Source of the DNA: Strigops habroptila
Taxonomy: Eukaryota > Chordata > Aves > Psittaciformes > Psittacidae
Reading direction: 5' to 3'
Assembly: GCF_004027225.2 (NCBI RefSeq)
Contig: NC_044277.2
Coordinates: forward strand, 85,820,283-85,884,282
DNA: 64,000 nucleotides
In this document: positions 16,600-28,100 of the stretch, piece after piece
How positions within the stretch are numbered: the stretch's first letter is position 1
How the letters are laid out: every line of letters starts with the position of its first letter
Notes under the pieces: model-generated
Seen by the model: only the letters and a program-made list of their open reading frames with translations
Databases searched by the model: none
What the model was told of the DNA's origin: nothing
Position numbers and translations under genes: made by a program

Positions 16600-17600
16600 T
16601 ATATTTAATAGATGAGAATATAAACCATGGAAGTCTGAAAGAGAAATGAAAAATGGTTTCCTTAATTGGGAAATTACTGAACGACGAGAAGCAAAGAGCA
16701 GGTAGGAGGCAAAGGGCAGTTTTCCTGCGATCGGGTGAGAGTGCTAATGAGAAATTGATCTGCTCTCTAATAAATCTGCTTGCCTGGCCACCAAACGTGG
16801 CAAGATGTTGTACGGATGCTGGGGTCCCTGAGCCAATGGCGGGAAGGCATTTTGATTCCTGTGTGCTCTGCTCTCTAGGCATAAATATTAATAAGGTTCC
16901 AGCTTCAGTGCTGGTGCTGATGCAGCTGTTTCTACATTCATGTGGAACAAATTCAGTAAATGCAAAAGAGCAAGGCATGAAAGAAAATATTCACTTGCTT
17001 GTCTGAGTTATTATTGAAATCCAGTCTTGGTCTTTTCTTTCCTAAGCAGGATTTTTGTGTGTGTCTGTGTGTGTGTTCGGGTTGAACTGAGATCTGGCAA
17101 ATTTGTATAGTTTGAGGATCTGATTGCAAATGGCAGTGTCAGAGGGTAAACCCGCTGTCGGACCCTCATTTGGGGGTGGTACAGAAGCCACATGCCTAGC
17201 AAACACTCCTTTTTCTTCGATCCTTCTTGGTTAAACACGATTTCCTTCCACCCCAACAACTCGTCCTTGAAACCCTGATAGCAGCATGCTGCCCAGCATC
17301 ATTATCAAGTCGAGTTTCTACTGAATCCATTGCCTTGATCGGCCAGCTAGGATTCGGCATATTAAGGAAGCAGGTGTCTGTGTAGCCGGGTTGAACAAAG
17401 CATTTTTCTTTCAAGGTCTTCCGCCACCACCCTGCTCTCTCCTCCCTGCAGTAACATTGCGGCTGGCAGCGCTGCTTGCTGCAAGGAAGAGTGTGCTTGT
17501 CAACTCGTTAACACTTTCTTTTTTCCTTTGCAAAAGGCACGGTTGTGCAAATGAATGGTAAAGAGCTTATCAGGCAGCTGCTTTGGCTGCTCTCAGGTGC
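16600..17600. promoter_or_regulatory. Enhancer-like non-coding block (candidate)
   Basis: Unusually dense in developmental transcription factor motifs: homeobox-type TAAT cores near 16662, 16744, 16767 and 16885, E-box CAGCTG near 16924 and 17576, SOX-type AACAAAG near 17393, and octamer-like GTGCAAAT near 17545. It carries no repeat and no recognised protein. A 117-codon open frame at 16653-17006 has no family resemblance. Motif density alone is weak evidence; conservation could not be tested. Confidence 0.3.
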
Positions 17601-18814
17601 CTCTTGTACCCATCTTTCAGAAGACTGGAAAGAGAATAAATATAATTTTGGAAGCTAGGGGAAAAAAAAAAAAATGGGGCCCCAGATCACTCATATGTGT
17701 ATTAAATCTTTGGCTTACTAGAAAAGAAAATGACTGCAAAGATTTCTCGCTGCCCGACATCAGTTGCCCTCTTGTGTTGGGCTGGAGGGAGCTGATGAGT
17801 GCCAGGAGCTTATAGCTGAGAAAGGCAGGATGTGGGGGAGCTGCACAGGGCTCCGGTGTGCTGTCAGTACAGCGGCACAATCCCTCTCCTGATGTCAGGA
17901 TTTACACAAAGGCTTTGATCATCTGGTTTATTAAAGCTGGAAGCATCCTCACCAAGCTAGAACTGGCGGCAGACATGAAAACACTGTTTCCTGCCCTTCC
18001 TTCCCCTTACAATTTGAGGAGTCCCTGCAGCTGGGATTGCAGCAATGGAGCAAATGTGGCAAAATTGGGGTGTCATGTGCCAGCGCTGGCAGTGTCACTT
18101 GGGGCATGCAGGGTGGGAGGGCGACAGGTATGTCTGGGAGGGAGTCTGTGCCCACTGAGCTGCACAGGTTTCACAGGCCTCATCGTGGCAGTGGTGGGGA
18201 GGCAGGTACCCGAGTAAGCCATCCAGCAGTCACTCAGGAGCCCAAAGGGCAGCATTTTGGACAACTGCTAAGTGGAGTTCATTGTTACAAGCTTTACCTT
18301 CAGCTCGCAGGAGCTAGCAGGTGTTTTTCCCATTGGTTTCTGTGTGGAGACTGGCTCAGATCCTGAATTTGTTACAGAAAGGTATCACTCCCAACTGCCG
18401 TGAATTTCTTTGTCCTTCTTTCTCTTCCTATTTTCACATATCTCCACAAGGTCTAGGGATAATTTTCACCTGATATGTGTTTGCCTCATAAGAAAGACAT
18501 AACAAATCTCTCTTTATGGAACTTCATGTACACACAAGCCTTTCAGTCCTGGGGAAGGCCACCATCCATCCCAGCACTCTGCAACAACAGCAGCAATGGT
18601 GCCTGGCAGTAGCTTTTTTAAATACCAAGCAGAAAAGGGAGATGATTTCTCACACTCTCCGAGAGGCAGCAGGGAAGGATATTTTTCAGTTGCTGTTCAA
18701 GGGCAGGGGACAGGCTTTTTGAAGGTGCAGCTTCAGCCTGTTGGGATCCTACCTGACTTTGAAATTACAGTAAAGGAGCTCTGATAATATTTTCCAAGGG
18801 TAGTATGTTCTGAC

Positions 18815-18860
18815 AGCATAACTACACATAACCACACACAACTACACATAACTACACACC
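18815..18860 (+). repeat. Short tandem repeat of ACTACACATA-like units
   Basis: Imperfect repetition of ACTACACATA / ACCACACACA units over about 45 bp. It appears to be a local slippage-derived minisatellite with no associated gene. Confidence 0.75.
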
Positions 18861-21800
18861 CATCTTTGGATACTAGTGAAAGTATTATTTTAATTGTTTT
18901 GACTCAGGAGATTGGAGACAGATCACAGGAGTGATTCTTGTGAAAGTTACATTCTGTGTAATCACCAATAACATCAGATACACCAATTAGTGGCAGTAGT
19001 AGCTGTTTGACATACTTCTGCTAGGAAATCTAATACATCCCTGATCTAAATCATTCTGTTCAAGAACTGTACTATGAACTTCGAAAGCCTGGCCAAAAGA
19101 GTCATATCCTTAATGGATCAGAAGACATTGGGCTGCTCTCTGGTTATGTACAGGTACTAAGCTACTGTTTGGGATATTTACTCCCTCTACTAAATGATAT
19201 TCAACAGAGCAGGAAAGAAAAGTCAAGAGAAAAGACTGGCTTCAGCTAAGCCACCACTGAGCAAGCACTTGAGGGCTGCTGAGGGACAATGCCAGGCCTG
19301 TTAGCTTTGCTCCTTGTCCAGGGAGGAGGAAACAATCAAAGCTGATTTTGTCCAGCTAGTTTTGCTTGCAAATGGAAAAATTAAAAGGCCATGGCATTAC
19401 TTTCAAAAGTAATGAAGGAGAGTGGCTATTTGGAGAACCAGACTGAGAGGCAGGCTCTTGCTGGCATGCTTGAGAAAGAGAGAAGCTGTGTGCAGGCATG
19501 TCCAGTCAGACCTGCAGGCTAAGGAACTTTGTGACAGAGACTACTAAGTCCAACCGCGGTCTAAGGAGGAAGAGAAGGTTCATGGAAATTCTGGCATCAG
19601 CAAAGGGAAAGTAGCCAGAGGAATGGGGAAAACACCAGAAGTGCAGCAAGTCCCATAACCATGGCAGTAGCATGAGGAATTTTGTTCCCCTCCTAAAGCA
19701 ACCTGAATCTTGGTCAAACCTTTGTTTATGTGGCTGTCAGCACTGCATGTTTAATCAGTGATTTCCATGGTTAAGAACTCTTTGCAATCCTAGCAGATGA
19801 GCTAGTCCTCAAGTCAGTAGCAGACTGTCATCCCCTCTGGTTCAAGCACACAACATACACTGTGTATCTTACATACCCCAGCCTTGTGTCCTGCTAAGTC
19901 ACTCAAGGACAGGAAAATAAACAGGATCCATCAGGTGTGTTGTATGTCATGTGGGATCTAAGCATTGTATTGAGCTACATAAGGGAAAACTTTTCAACAC
20001 TATCTCATTTTTTTTTTCCTTCCCTTCTCAACCTTTCAAAAGCTCAGTTCCCTTAGGCTTTCATGCCCGTTCCCTTCCCTGTCAGGTCACAGGTATGTAA
20101 TAGCCCACTGCACCTGCAGAAATCACTACGGCTGCTGGCTTTTATACACCAGGGTCAGTGTTTGTAAGATGCTTCAGGATTCTCCACCGTGAAGTGGTCT
20201 ATCTGCATATAAAATATGATTTCCAACTGACTGCGTAAACCTCTTCTTGTCCCTGAGGGGAGCGATGAGTCACACTGTGTTAGTGCCTCCCGTCCAGCAA
20301 CTATGAACCAACGTGTCTCAAATGTTCCAGGAGATCTAAGACAAATTCCTCCAGTGACTCATATAACAACAAAAGGAAAATGTCTCATTTGATAACAGCA
20401 GAGATTTAGTCTGGACTCACAAACTTCCCTATGAGCTGTGTGTTACACAGACCTCCATTCAGCTGCAGGGAGATAGGCAAGGGTTGTTGTACCCTTCCAG
20501 TCTGCAGAGGAGTGAGATAAAGCAGAGTAGACGGGATTTGCACAACGTCACCGTGCCAGTTGGGCACAAAACCTGGCAGCCCTGATTTCTAGCCCAACAT
20601 GCTGCATAGAGGATCATGACAAGCTGCCCACCAGAAAATCACCGTGGCACATGCATCTCACGTCTCATCCCACCCAGGCAGGGAAGTCCCAACAGCTGAG
20701 GTTATAAAGCCCACAAAAATAGAAAAGGGCTTTTCTCAAGGGAAAAAAGCTGGTACCTTAAGTCTTTTGGAAACTGGGAACTGGATTTCCTCAGAGCAAT
20801 GTCTGCCTAGATATTGATACATGCACTGAGGAGTTACTATAGTAGCTGTGCTAACACCGTCACAACAGCTACTGAGGATGTGGAATTGCTTGTACATCTA
20901 CATTTTGCATTTGCTTATGGGTGCATTTTCAGACACAGGCTTGGGCATCAGAGGTGGGGCTGGCCTTGATATCGCTTTAGATCATGAGATTCATAGCATG
21001 GGTTTGGGGTAGTGCCCTTGCAGATCTCCTAAACTGTGATCTTCACATGAGTTCTTCAGCCCTGATTCCTCCATTTTCTGCAACTCTTTCAAAAGTTCCA
21101 GCCTCGATTCTCTTCCTGTGTTTTTTCTAAGACAGTAAGTCAAGCTGATCAACACTTGACAAAGCGTTTTGAGCTCTCAAAGAGGTAAGGAGAGCTCTGT
21201 GGCCATGGCTAGATGTTTCAGGAGGAGCTTCCTGTCACAGCTAAACAAACATCCCAGCCCAGGGATCCCAGCAATAGTTTTTGAACAGTTTGTTTCCCCA
21301 GGCTGCTTCACCAGCGTATCAGATGAATGCTAGAAAGCAGGACTGGGACAGCCCCACCTAAAATAGGTTGAGATGACCCTGGTGACTGCACAATGTGAGC
21401 AGAGACACTTCTCCCTTTCTTGCTTGCCCATGCTCGCCTCATGCTGCCCTTCATGATACCATCACAAGTATTTGAGCAGTGGAACAACAAGTTACATCAG
21501 AGGACTGATCCAGCTGAGAGAAACAATCCAACAATAACAAAAAAAGGAGGTGTTTTTTTCAGCTCCTCGGGTGCCCCTATGGCACAGGAAGAGAGAAGGA
21601 CCCCTTCAGAGACTTCCACTGAGGGAAGTCTCAACACAAAGTAGGCTCCCAAAAGCCTGGGCTGCAGCAGAGCTACTGTTGCAGCAGCTTGGTACCACAG
21701 AGCCTCACCAGGGTAGCTGGAGGCTTCATTTGGCTTTATCAAGTAGTCATTTACTCCTCTGCAAAAGGACAACAAATCAAGAAAACTAGCATGTCCCGAG

Positions 21801-24800
21801 GCATCAATAGGGGAAGCAGTGACACACACTAATGGTCAACTGTTTTCTCTCATGTCAAATTCACACTGTATTCATGCAGGAGCAAAAATGCAGAATGTAT
21901 TCTGGAGTCAGAAAACATTTGCTTCTTTCAGTGACATCCCAGTTCATAACTATGTGCTTTACATCTCTTACCTTCTTGGTTACCAGGAAGATTTACTCCT
22001 GGCTTAAAACTGTACTGGAGGGGAGAGGATGAGAAGTGAAAAACAGGGTTTAGGATCTAGTACCTCTTGTGGGCAACCTAACTTTTGGAGAAGAGCAACG
22101 AGCATAGAAGTACATACTTTTAAACCACATCTCCTAGGGCTTGGATCCCATCTGAGCAGCAATATATATACACATACAGTGCTTTTGCTACAGTATCTCT
22201 GCTTTATCATTAGTTTGCTATACAGTGTCTCACTGCAGCAGAGGCTCGTTCTAGCCTCAAACCTGATAAATAAGGCAGATTCATGGGTGCTGCTTTCATG
22301 GACACATTAAAAAAGATGAGCGTGTTAAAGGCAACACAAGAGGTTTCATGTGCTGCTGGAGTGTTTTCCCCTCTTATTTTGCAGGGGTTCTGATGGCCTT
22401 GCAGTGCTGCAATTAGGAGATTCATTTCATACTTGATGGTCTGGTTCTGCACAGCTCCCAGTCACTCTTCACACCTGCATTGCAAATAAAAATGCTTACC
22501 CAGCATTTTTCTTGCTAGGTGAATGTTTTCCCTCTTTTGTGCTTAAACAAGGATTTAGCACAATTTACAGATAGCAGCTACATTTCACAGAACAACATTA
22601 AATAGGTAGAACTGCTTATGAGCAGAGGAACCCTGTGACTTACCTTCAGAGGATTGCTACAAGCACTTTGGAGAAGACTCCTGATGAGAAGAGGAACAGA
22701 TCAGAGCATGATGAAACAGGGGCAGTTCCCCCCTAGGGAGAAGCAAGCTTGTAGACAGCCTTGGAAACAATGCAAGAAAGTTGTACTTGATGTAGAAAGA
22801 CCAGGGAAGAAAACAGCTTACTCTTACTTCAATCCAGCAGATCATTTAAGCACAGGTTTAGCATGCAAGGAAGCCTAAATTTCTACTTGGTGGGAAGAGA
22901 CACACTGTGCTGGAACTTTGTTAGAGCAGCTCCTCCACTGGGACTCCACTGCAGAAGCCAATTCTGTCCCTGTCTCTGTGTAGCAGAGAAACTGGCTCTG
23001 AACACTTAAGGAAGGATTTGCCTACATGAATAAATTTGTCTGCAAAGCTGGGCATGTCTTACCTTTCACCTTAACCTCCCTTGGAGCTAATGGAAATTGG
23101 TCAGGAGGGAATGCTTCTCACTCAAAAGAGAAATCTAAAGGAGGTCAGACAAACTGTGCTCTAAAACTGCCTGCTTCTCTCCTTTGATCAAGCGAGCCTG
23201 GGGCAAATATCTGTCATAACCCTCAGGTGTCTAATCACAGGAATCTCATCACCACTACCACCTCTGTGGCTCCTAGCAGGTATTTATTTATCCAGTGCCT
23301 AGATTCTTATTCCTGCAAAGCTCCCGGCCTGGTATGGTTTTTGCTGGTTTAGCCGGTGGCCTTAGCCACCCACTAAGTGCAGAGCGAACCTGCAGGAGAG
23401 ACGAGCAGAATGCAGAGGGAAGCGTTTGGTGCAGGCAGCCAGCACTCACCTCCTTCCAAGGGGGCTTTTGTCACTTACTTGCCTGCCTGACCTCTGCCCT
23501 TGCCCCAGGCTAAATGTCAGTTTGCAACAGGCTGCTTGGACAGGGAGAGGCTGATTTTTGAGCCCTAACACATGCCTCAGCTTCTGCACACACTTACCTT
23601 GCAGAAGGCTAGCCCAGGTGAAGGCAAAGGGTTGGGATAGGCTTGGCGAGCTGAGGACCAGTACAGGCCTGATGCTGCTACCATACAGCCCATAATGCCT
23701 TGTGCAGCAGCAAGGGACAAATGTAGGGCAGAAGAGGTGGCCTGTGACACCCCCCTCCTTCTCCCCAAGCTGATCCTGTGCCATAGGATGTCAGGGTATG
23801 ACAGCTGAGCTGGGCTTAGCTGACTCCTGGGATTTAGCATCAATGCAGCAGTACGGGCAGAAATTAGCAGGGCTGAGGATTTTGTCTTTTGGCAGATGCC
23901 AGGAAGAACCAAAGCAGCTTAGAGAAGAAAAGTGATGAACGGCTCTACTCCCCCTCCCTCCCCCCATTTTTTCAATGTGAAAATGAAGTTTTAGAATTTG
24001 GAAATAGAAATTTTGATTTCTAGGAGTATGTATGAAATCGGAGGCAGAGGAAATACTGATGAAAAAGCCAGTCTGTATCATTAACTCGCTTGTTCTTTAT
24101 GCAGACATGCTCACCCTGCCCGTGGTGTGAAGACACATTCCCAATGGCAAAGGGCCCAAGGCCACTGGTATGCCACCCATACTCTCATCAGCAACAGATG
24201 GTACCATTAAGGGGAATCCTTTTCAGTAAAGAATGACCGGGTTAGCTGTGCTCTGGTGGAAGTGTGTGGGGCACAATTCATACCCAAAGTGGGGCCTTTA
24301 ATTATTCACAGTTCCACATACCATATTCTGCCCCTCGCTTGCTTTGTACATCCCCCATAACCCTGAAAACCTCCAGGGCTGAACGAAGCCAAGGCCTCTG
24401 CCGCCTTCCTCCTCTCCATCCCGGGGTGGTTCTGAGGCTGCACACCTCCACGCCGGCCCCTTCCCTTTAGCCTCAAATCCCGGGTTTTGGCTAAACCGAG
24501 CCGCCTGAACCCTGTTTACCGGCCGTGCCTCGCACGCAGCGGTTCACCTGCCATCTAGTGGGTGCCGCCGTCCCTGCGGCTGCTTCCCGTTAATCCCGAC
24601 TACTCGGCTCCCCGCGGAGGGAGTACGGGGACTGGGAAGAGCGAGTGAAGCAGGGCGCTGGCGGGGGTGAGCGTACACCGCACGGGGTGCGCACCGGGGC
24701 TACACGTGTGCCCCGTGGAAGGGCAGCCCTGCACGGACGGGGGGGTGCCTGCACACCCGTGGGGCCACACGCCGGGGGACGGTGCAACCCCCGGTGCCGC

Positions 24801-24963
24801 CGGGCGTGCCCGGGTCTGGCGGCGGCCGCGCAGCGCCGGTACCGGGGGCGGCCCCCAGACCGTGGCGGGGCGGGCGCGGCGGATGCACCGCCTTCCCGGG
24901 CAGCGGGGCCCGCCCGCTCGGGCCTTGCCTGCTGAGGCCTGGCTGCGCCGGGAAGAAGGGGCG

Positions 24964-25158
24964 ATGGAGGCGGCGGGCAGCGGGGGACCGGCGGCGGCGG
25001 CAGGGGGAGGCGCAGGGATCGCCCTGCACGACTTCAGCGGGCGGCTGGGCGAGCAGCGGGTGCACTTCCACGCCATGCGGCTGCGGGACTCGCTCTTCCT
25101 CTGGGTGGGCGCCGCGCCCGCCCTCGCCAGCCTGGCTGTCGCCATGTGCAGCCCACGG
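24964..25158 (+). CDS. PSMG4: PSMG4 coding exon 1
   Basis: 65 codons, phase 0 at the end (ATGTGCAGCCCACGG then GTGAGT). It contains the Ala/Gly-rich start and the conserved LHDFSGRL and RLRDSLFLWVG segments. Confidence 0.93.
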
Positions 25159-28100
25159 GTGAGTGTCCCCGCCGCCTGCCCTGGGCTGCCGGGCCCGCGG
25201 CCAGCGGGAGGGATGGATGGAAGGAAGGAAGGAGGGACAGAGGAAAGGGGGGCGGCTGGTGGGGCCCTCGCCACCTCTGCCCGGCGCTCCTGCCCCGCGC
25301 TGCCGGGGTCTAAGCGGTGCCTCTGCTGCGCTCCGGTTGCAGGACAGCATCCCGGTGGCCGCCTCGCTCCTGGGGGACCCCTCCGACACCGCCTCCGCCT
25401 GTCTGGCCCAGCGCTTGGGTAGGTGCCGGGGGGCCGCGGCCGGGCTGGGAGAAGCTGTCCGCGGAGATCGGTCCCAGGAAGGCAGTTTCGGGCGGGCCTT
25501 GGAGCATCCCCACCGCCCGCGGGCTGGGTGGACGCCGGGGGGCGCGGTGCTTGCTGCTGCCCGGTGTCCGCGGGGCCGCCGGCAGACCCTCTCGGCCGTT
25601 TCCATCCCGGGTCACTCTTTTCAGCCGTGTACAGGCCTGGCTAACCGCAGCTGCCCGGGTCTCTGCCTCAAAGCCCGCTGAGCGTTACCAAAAGCGTGCT
25701 ATGTAATGTCCTGACCCGGGCTTTGGGTGTGTGGGGCAGGGGAAGCACATGCTTGTGCCCATCGACTGGGATTTCCAGTGACCTCCTCTCTGTAAAGCCA
25801 TAATACTCCTGTGCTGTGGGGTGGCTGTCATGCAGGGCACACATGCTTTTCCTGAAGATGAAGCCAACCCTCATCACATCTTGCACCTTTTAGCCCTTAA
25901 GTTCTGAGAAGGTCCTGGATCAGCTCACAGACACCAGTGTTTTACTGACTCTAATGGGCACCTTGCAGGATGTCTCCTGTTTCAGTATGTGCAAGAGTTT
26001 CCTGTCACACTTAGTGCAGTGCCAGGGTAGCTGGATTTCTGAGCCTGAATGCTAACTTCCAAACTCCTGTATTTTGACTAAAAAGGAAAATACCTGGCCT
26101 AATGCATCCTAGAACCTTCACATCTCTGACAGGAGCATCATGCTGGTTACTCATCATCATCTCCCAGTAAGTGAAGCAGCCTCAGATGGTGAATTGCTAA
26201 GTACTTGTTACCAAGTTTTAAATGTAAGATGCTGCACTCCTCAATCTTATTTTACTTCTGTTGTTTCAGCTGGAAAGGCCACATAATTCTTCTTACCAAT
26301 CTGTGTGCAATCTCCACTATGTCTTAAGTTTCTATTGTCAGGTAGTTTCACAAGTCTACACTACTTCTTGTCCCAGGCCACTAATGTATATATAAGGAAG
26401 GGTTGATGACAAAAGTGATCTTTGAAAAACAGTGCTAGTGTCCTTTCTTCTTCCTGGTAACTTATCTTTTAATAACCACTGTTGTAGTCTCCCCTAGCGG
26501 CAGCTCTTTCTCTGCGTACTGGATTCAGTCATTTCACTTTAAGTAATAGTTCTGTGGGGTACGGTATAATATGATTTCTTAATGTGTAATTAGTGCATTA
26601 TCCTTAAAAAGTCAGTCGGTAAAAATGTAGCCAAAGAGGCTTTACTTTGGATAAAGCTTAACAGTTTAGTCCACTTACCGTTTGGTCTCTTCATTACTCA
26701 CTTCTGAATCTTGTTCTATGTGCTGCTGTGTAGCAGCGGAGCCCAGCTAACAGCTCTAAGTTGTCTTGGTGATTCCCACCCTCTCCCATCATTTTGTTTT
26801 AGTACATTACAGATTTCATAGCTAGAGTTGGCAATAACATTTCTTCTATTAGTTCTTCCAGTATTCTAGGACAGAGGCTTGGTCACCTGATTTTTTTTCT
26901 CAGTATATGGTCTCAGTTTTGCTGTCCTCCCCTTCCCCCCCCCCCCCTTTTTTTTAAGGTCCTTTCTTATTTACATTGCTAATTTCACATACTTTGTTAC
27001 TAAGAACTGATAGTGTTACTTGGGACTGGGCTATCAGTTACTCTTTATCCTTGAAGCATAATGCATCTTCCTATTTTTTTGATTGTGTGCCTTAAGGGTC
27101 TTTTGTCGTTATTATTTTATCTTCAGTTTTCTGTGTCAGCTGTGGCCCAGATAGGCTTTTGGTCAGTGTTCCTCTGTATCTAACCTCCGGCTTGCAGATT
27201 TCCTCAGTAATCAGCCCCTTTTATATTCTTTATAGGTACTATTCTTATTCGTGCTACCCTGCTTAGGGTATACTGTGTTGAGGAATGCTTGTAGACCTTT
27301 TTTGGCTTTGCTTGGAAGAAGAAAGTTAATAATACACTTCTGGCTTTGAATAATTATGTACTGCTTCTTCACTTGAGCATAACTGACTTTTGAGAAAAGA
27401 AATACATCTTCTTTCTGAAATCCTGCACGTTGGTATTTAGGCTTGCTTTTGCCAGTCCAGCTCAGGGTCACTTAATCCAAAATTCTTTATTCTTCTGAAA
27501 CCAGTGGATGTGCAAGATCATCACTAAGCATCTGTGTATCTTCTTTGTTTCACAAAGTGCTCAGTGAGCAAATCTGTGTTCTGCCTTGCTAGAAATAACC
27601 AAACTTTGCTGTTACTGGTGTTAGTTTTCCTCTGGGAAATTAAATGCTTGCTACTCCCACAAATTCTGTAATAACAGAGATGCTATTCACAGCCAAGTCT
27701 GACTTGTAGCTGTACTTCCAAGGTAGCTTCTATGCTGTTTCCATTCTGGTTTTTGCAGGCACTAGCTTAAGTAGCATACAATGCAATTTGAACATAAGTA
27801 GTTTTATTTCTTATACTTGCCAGTCACATTCCATCACCTGCCATTTGGTCCTGCAATGTCGGGTTCCCTGCCCTGGAGCAGGAGTTTCACCGCTACTGTG
27901 CATCAGTGTATACCTTCTCCTGTTGTTTTCTTTGTAGCCTGGTCAGGGTCCTAGCCAGAGCAGCTGCATTTGATGCACTGGCTCCATCTTCCTTATTTCA
28001 GGGTTGGATTTTTCCATTTCTCTTTTCCATTGCTGAAGACACATTTACCACATTCTTATTCCTCTCTCTACCTATTTCTATCTATATCTGTTTGTATTAG

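Larger units (their letters stand above)
12731..24540. other. Intergenic region between TUBB2B and PSMG4
   Basis: About 11.8 kb between the divergently oriented TUBB2B and PSMG4 genes, with no supportable coding gene. Contents noted: a G13 run at 13059-13071, a small CpG-rich patch near 14270-14350, a homeobox/SOX-motif-rich block at about 16600-17600, and a short ACTACACATA-like tandem repeat near 18815-18860. An 8-bp hairpin lies at 22488-22510. The stretch 18785-21307 has no open frame of 60 codons and no recognised repeat. Confidence 0.6.
24540..25650. promoter_or_regulatory. PSMG4: CpG island and promoter of PSMG4
   Basis: CpG-dense DNA begins near 24540, about 420 nt before the PSMG4 ATG, covers exons 1 and 2 and intron 1, and fades near 25650. 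No TATA box is evident, consistent with a housekeeping CpG promoter. Long open frames on both strands here are caused by the lack of stops in GC-rich DNA. Confidence 0.75.

Noticed and set aside
16653-17006. 117-codon plus-strand frame in the enhancer-like block
   Set aside because: No protein family resemblance and no splice or promoter context. It is better explained as non-coding regulatory-looking DNA.
18785-21307. 2.5 kb without any 60-codon open frame
   Set aside because: Looked at as a possible structured RNA or selfish element. AT-rich intergenic DNA gives such gaps by chance, and no repeat ends, hairpin series or RNA gene boxes were seen.
22488-22510. AAAAATGC/GCATTTTT hairpin with 7-nt loop
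   Set aside because: An 8-bp AT-rich stem is expected by chance in 64 kb, and no gene end lies nearby.
24600-25605. Overlapping 224-301 codon frames on the minus strand over PSMG4 exons 1-2
   Set aside because: They are opposite-strand shadows of PSMG4 and its CpG island, with no recognisable product.
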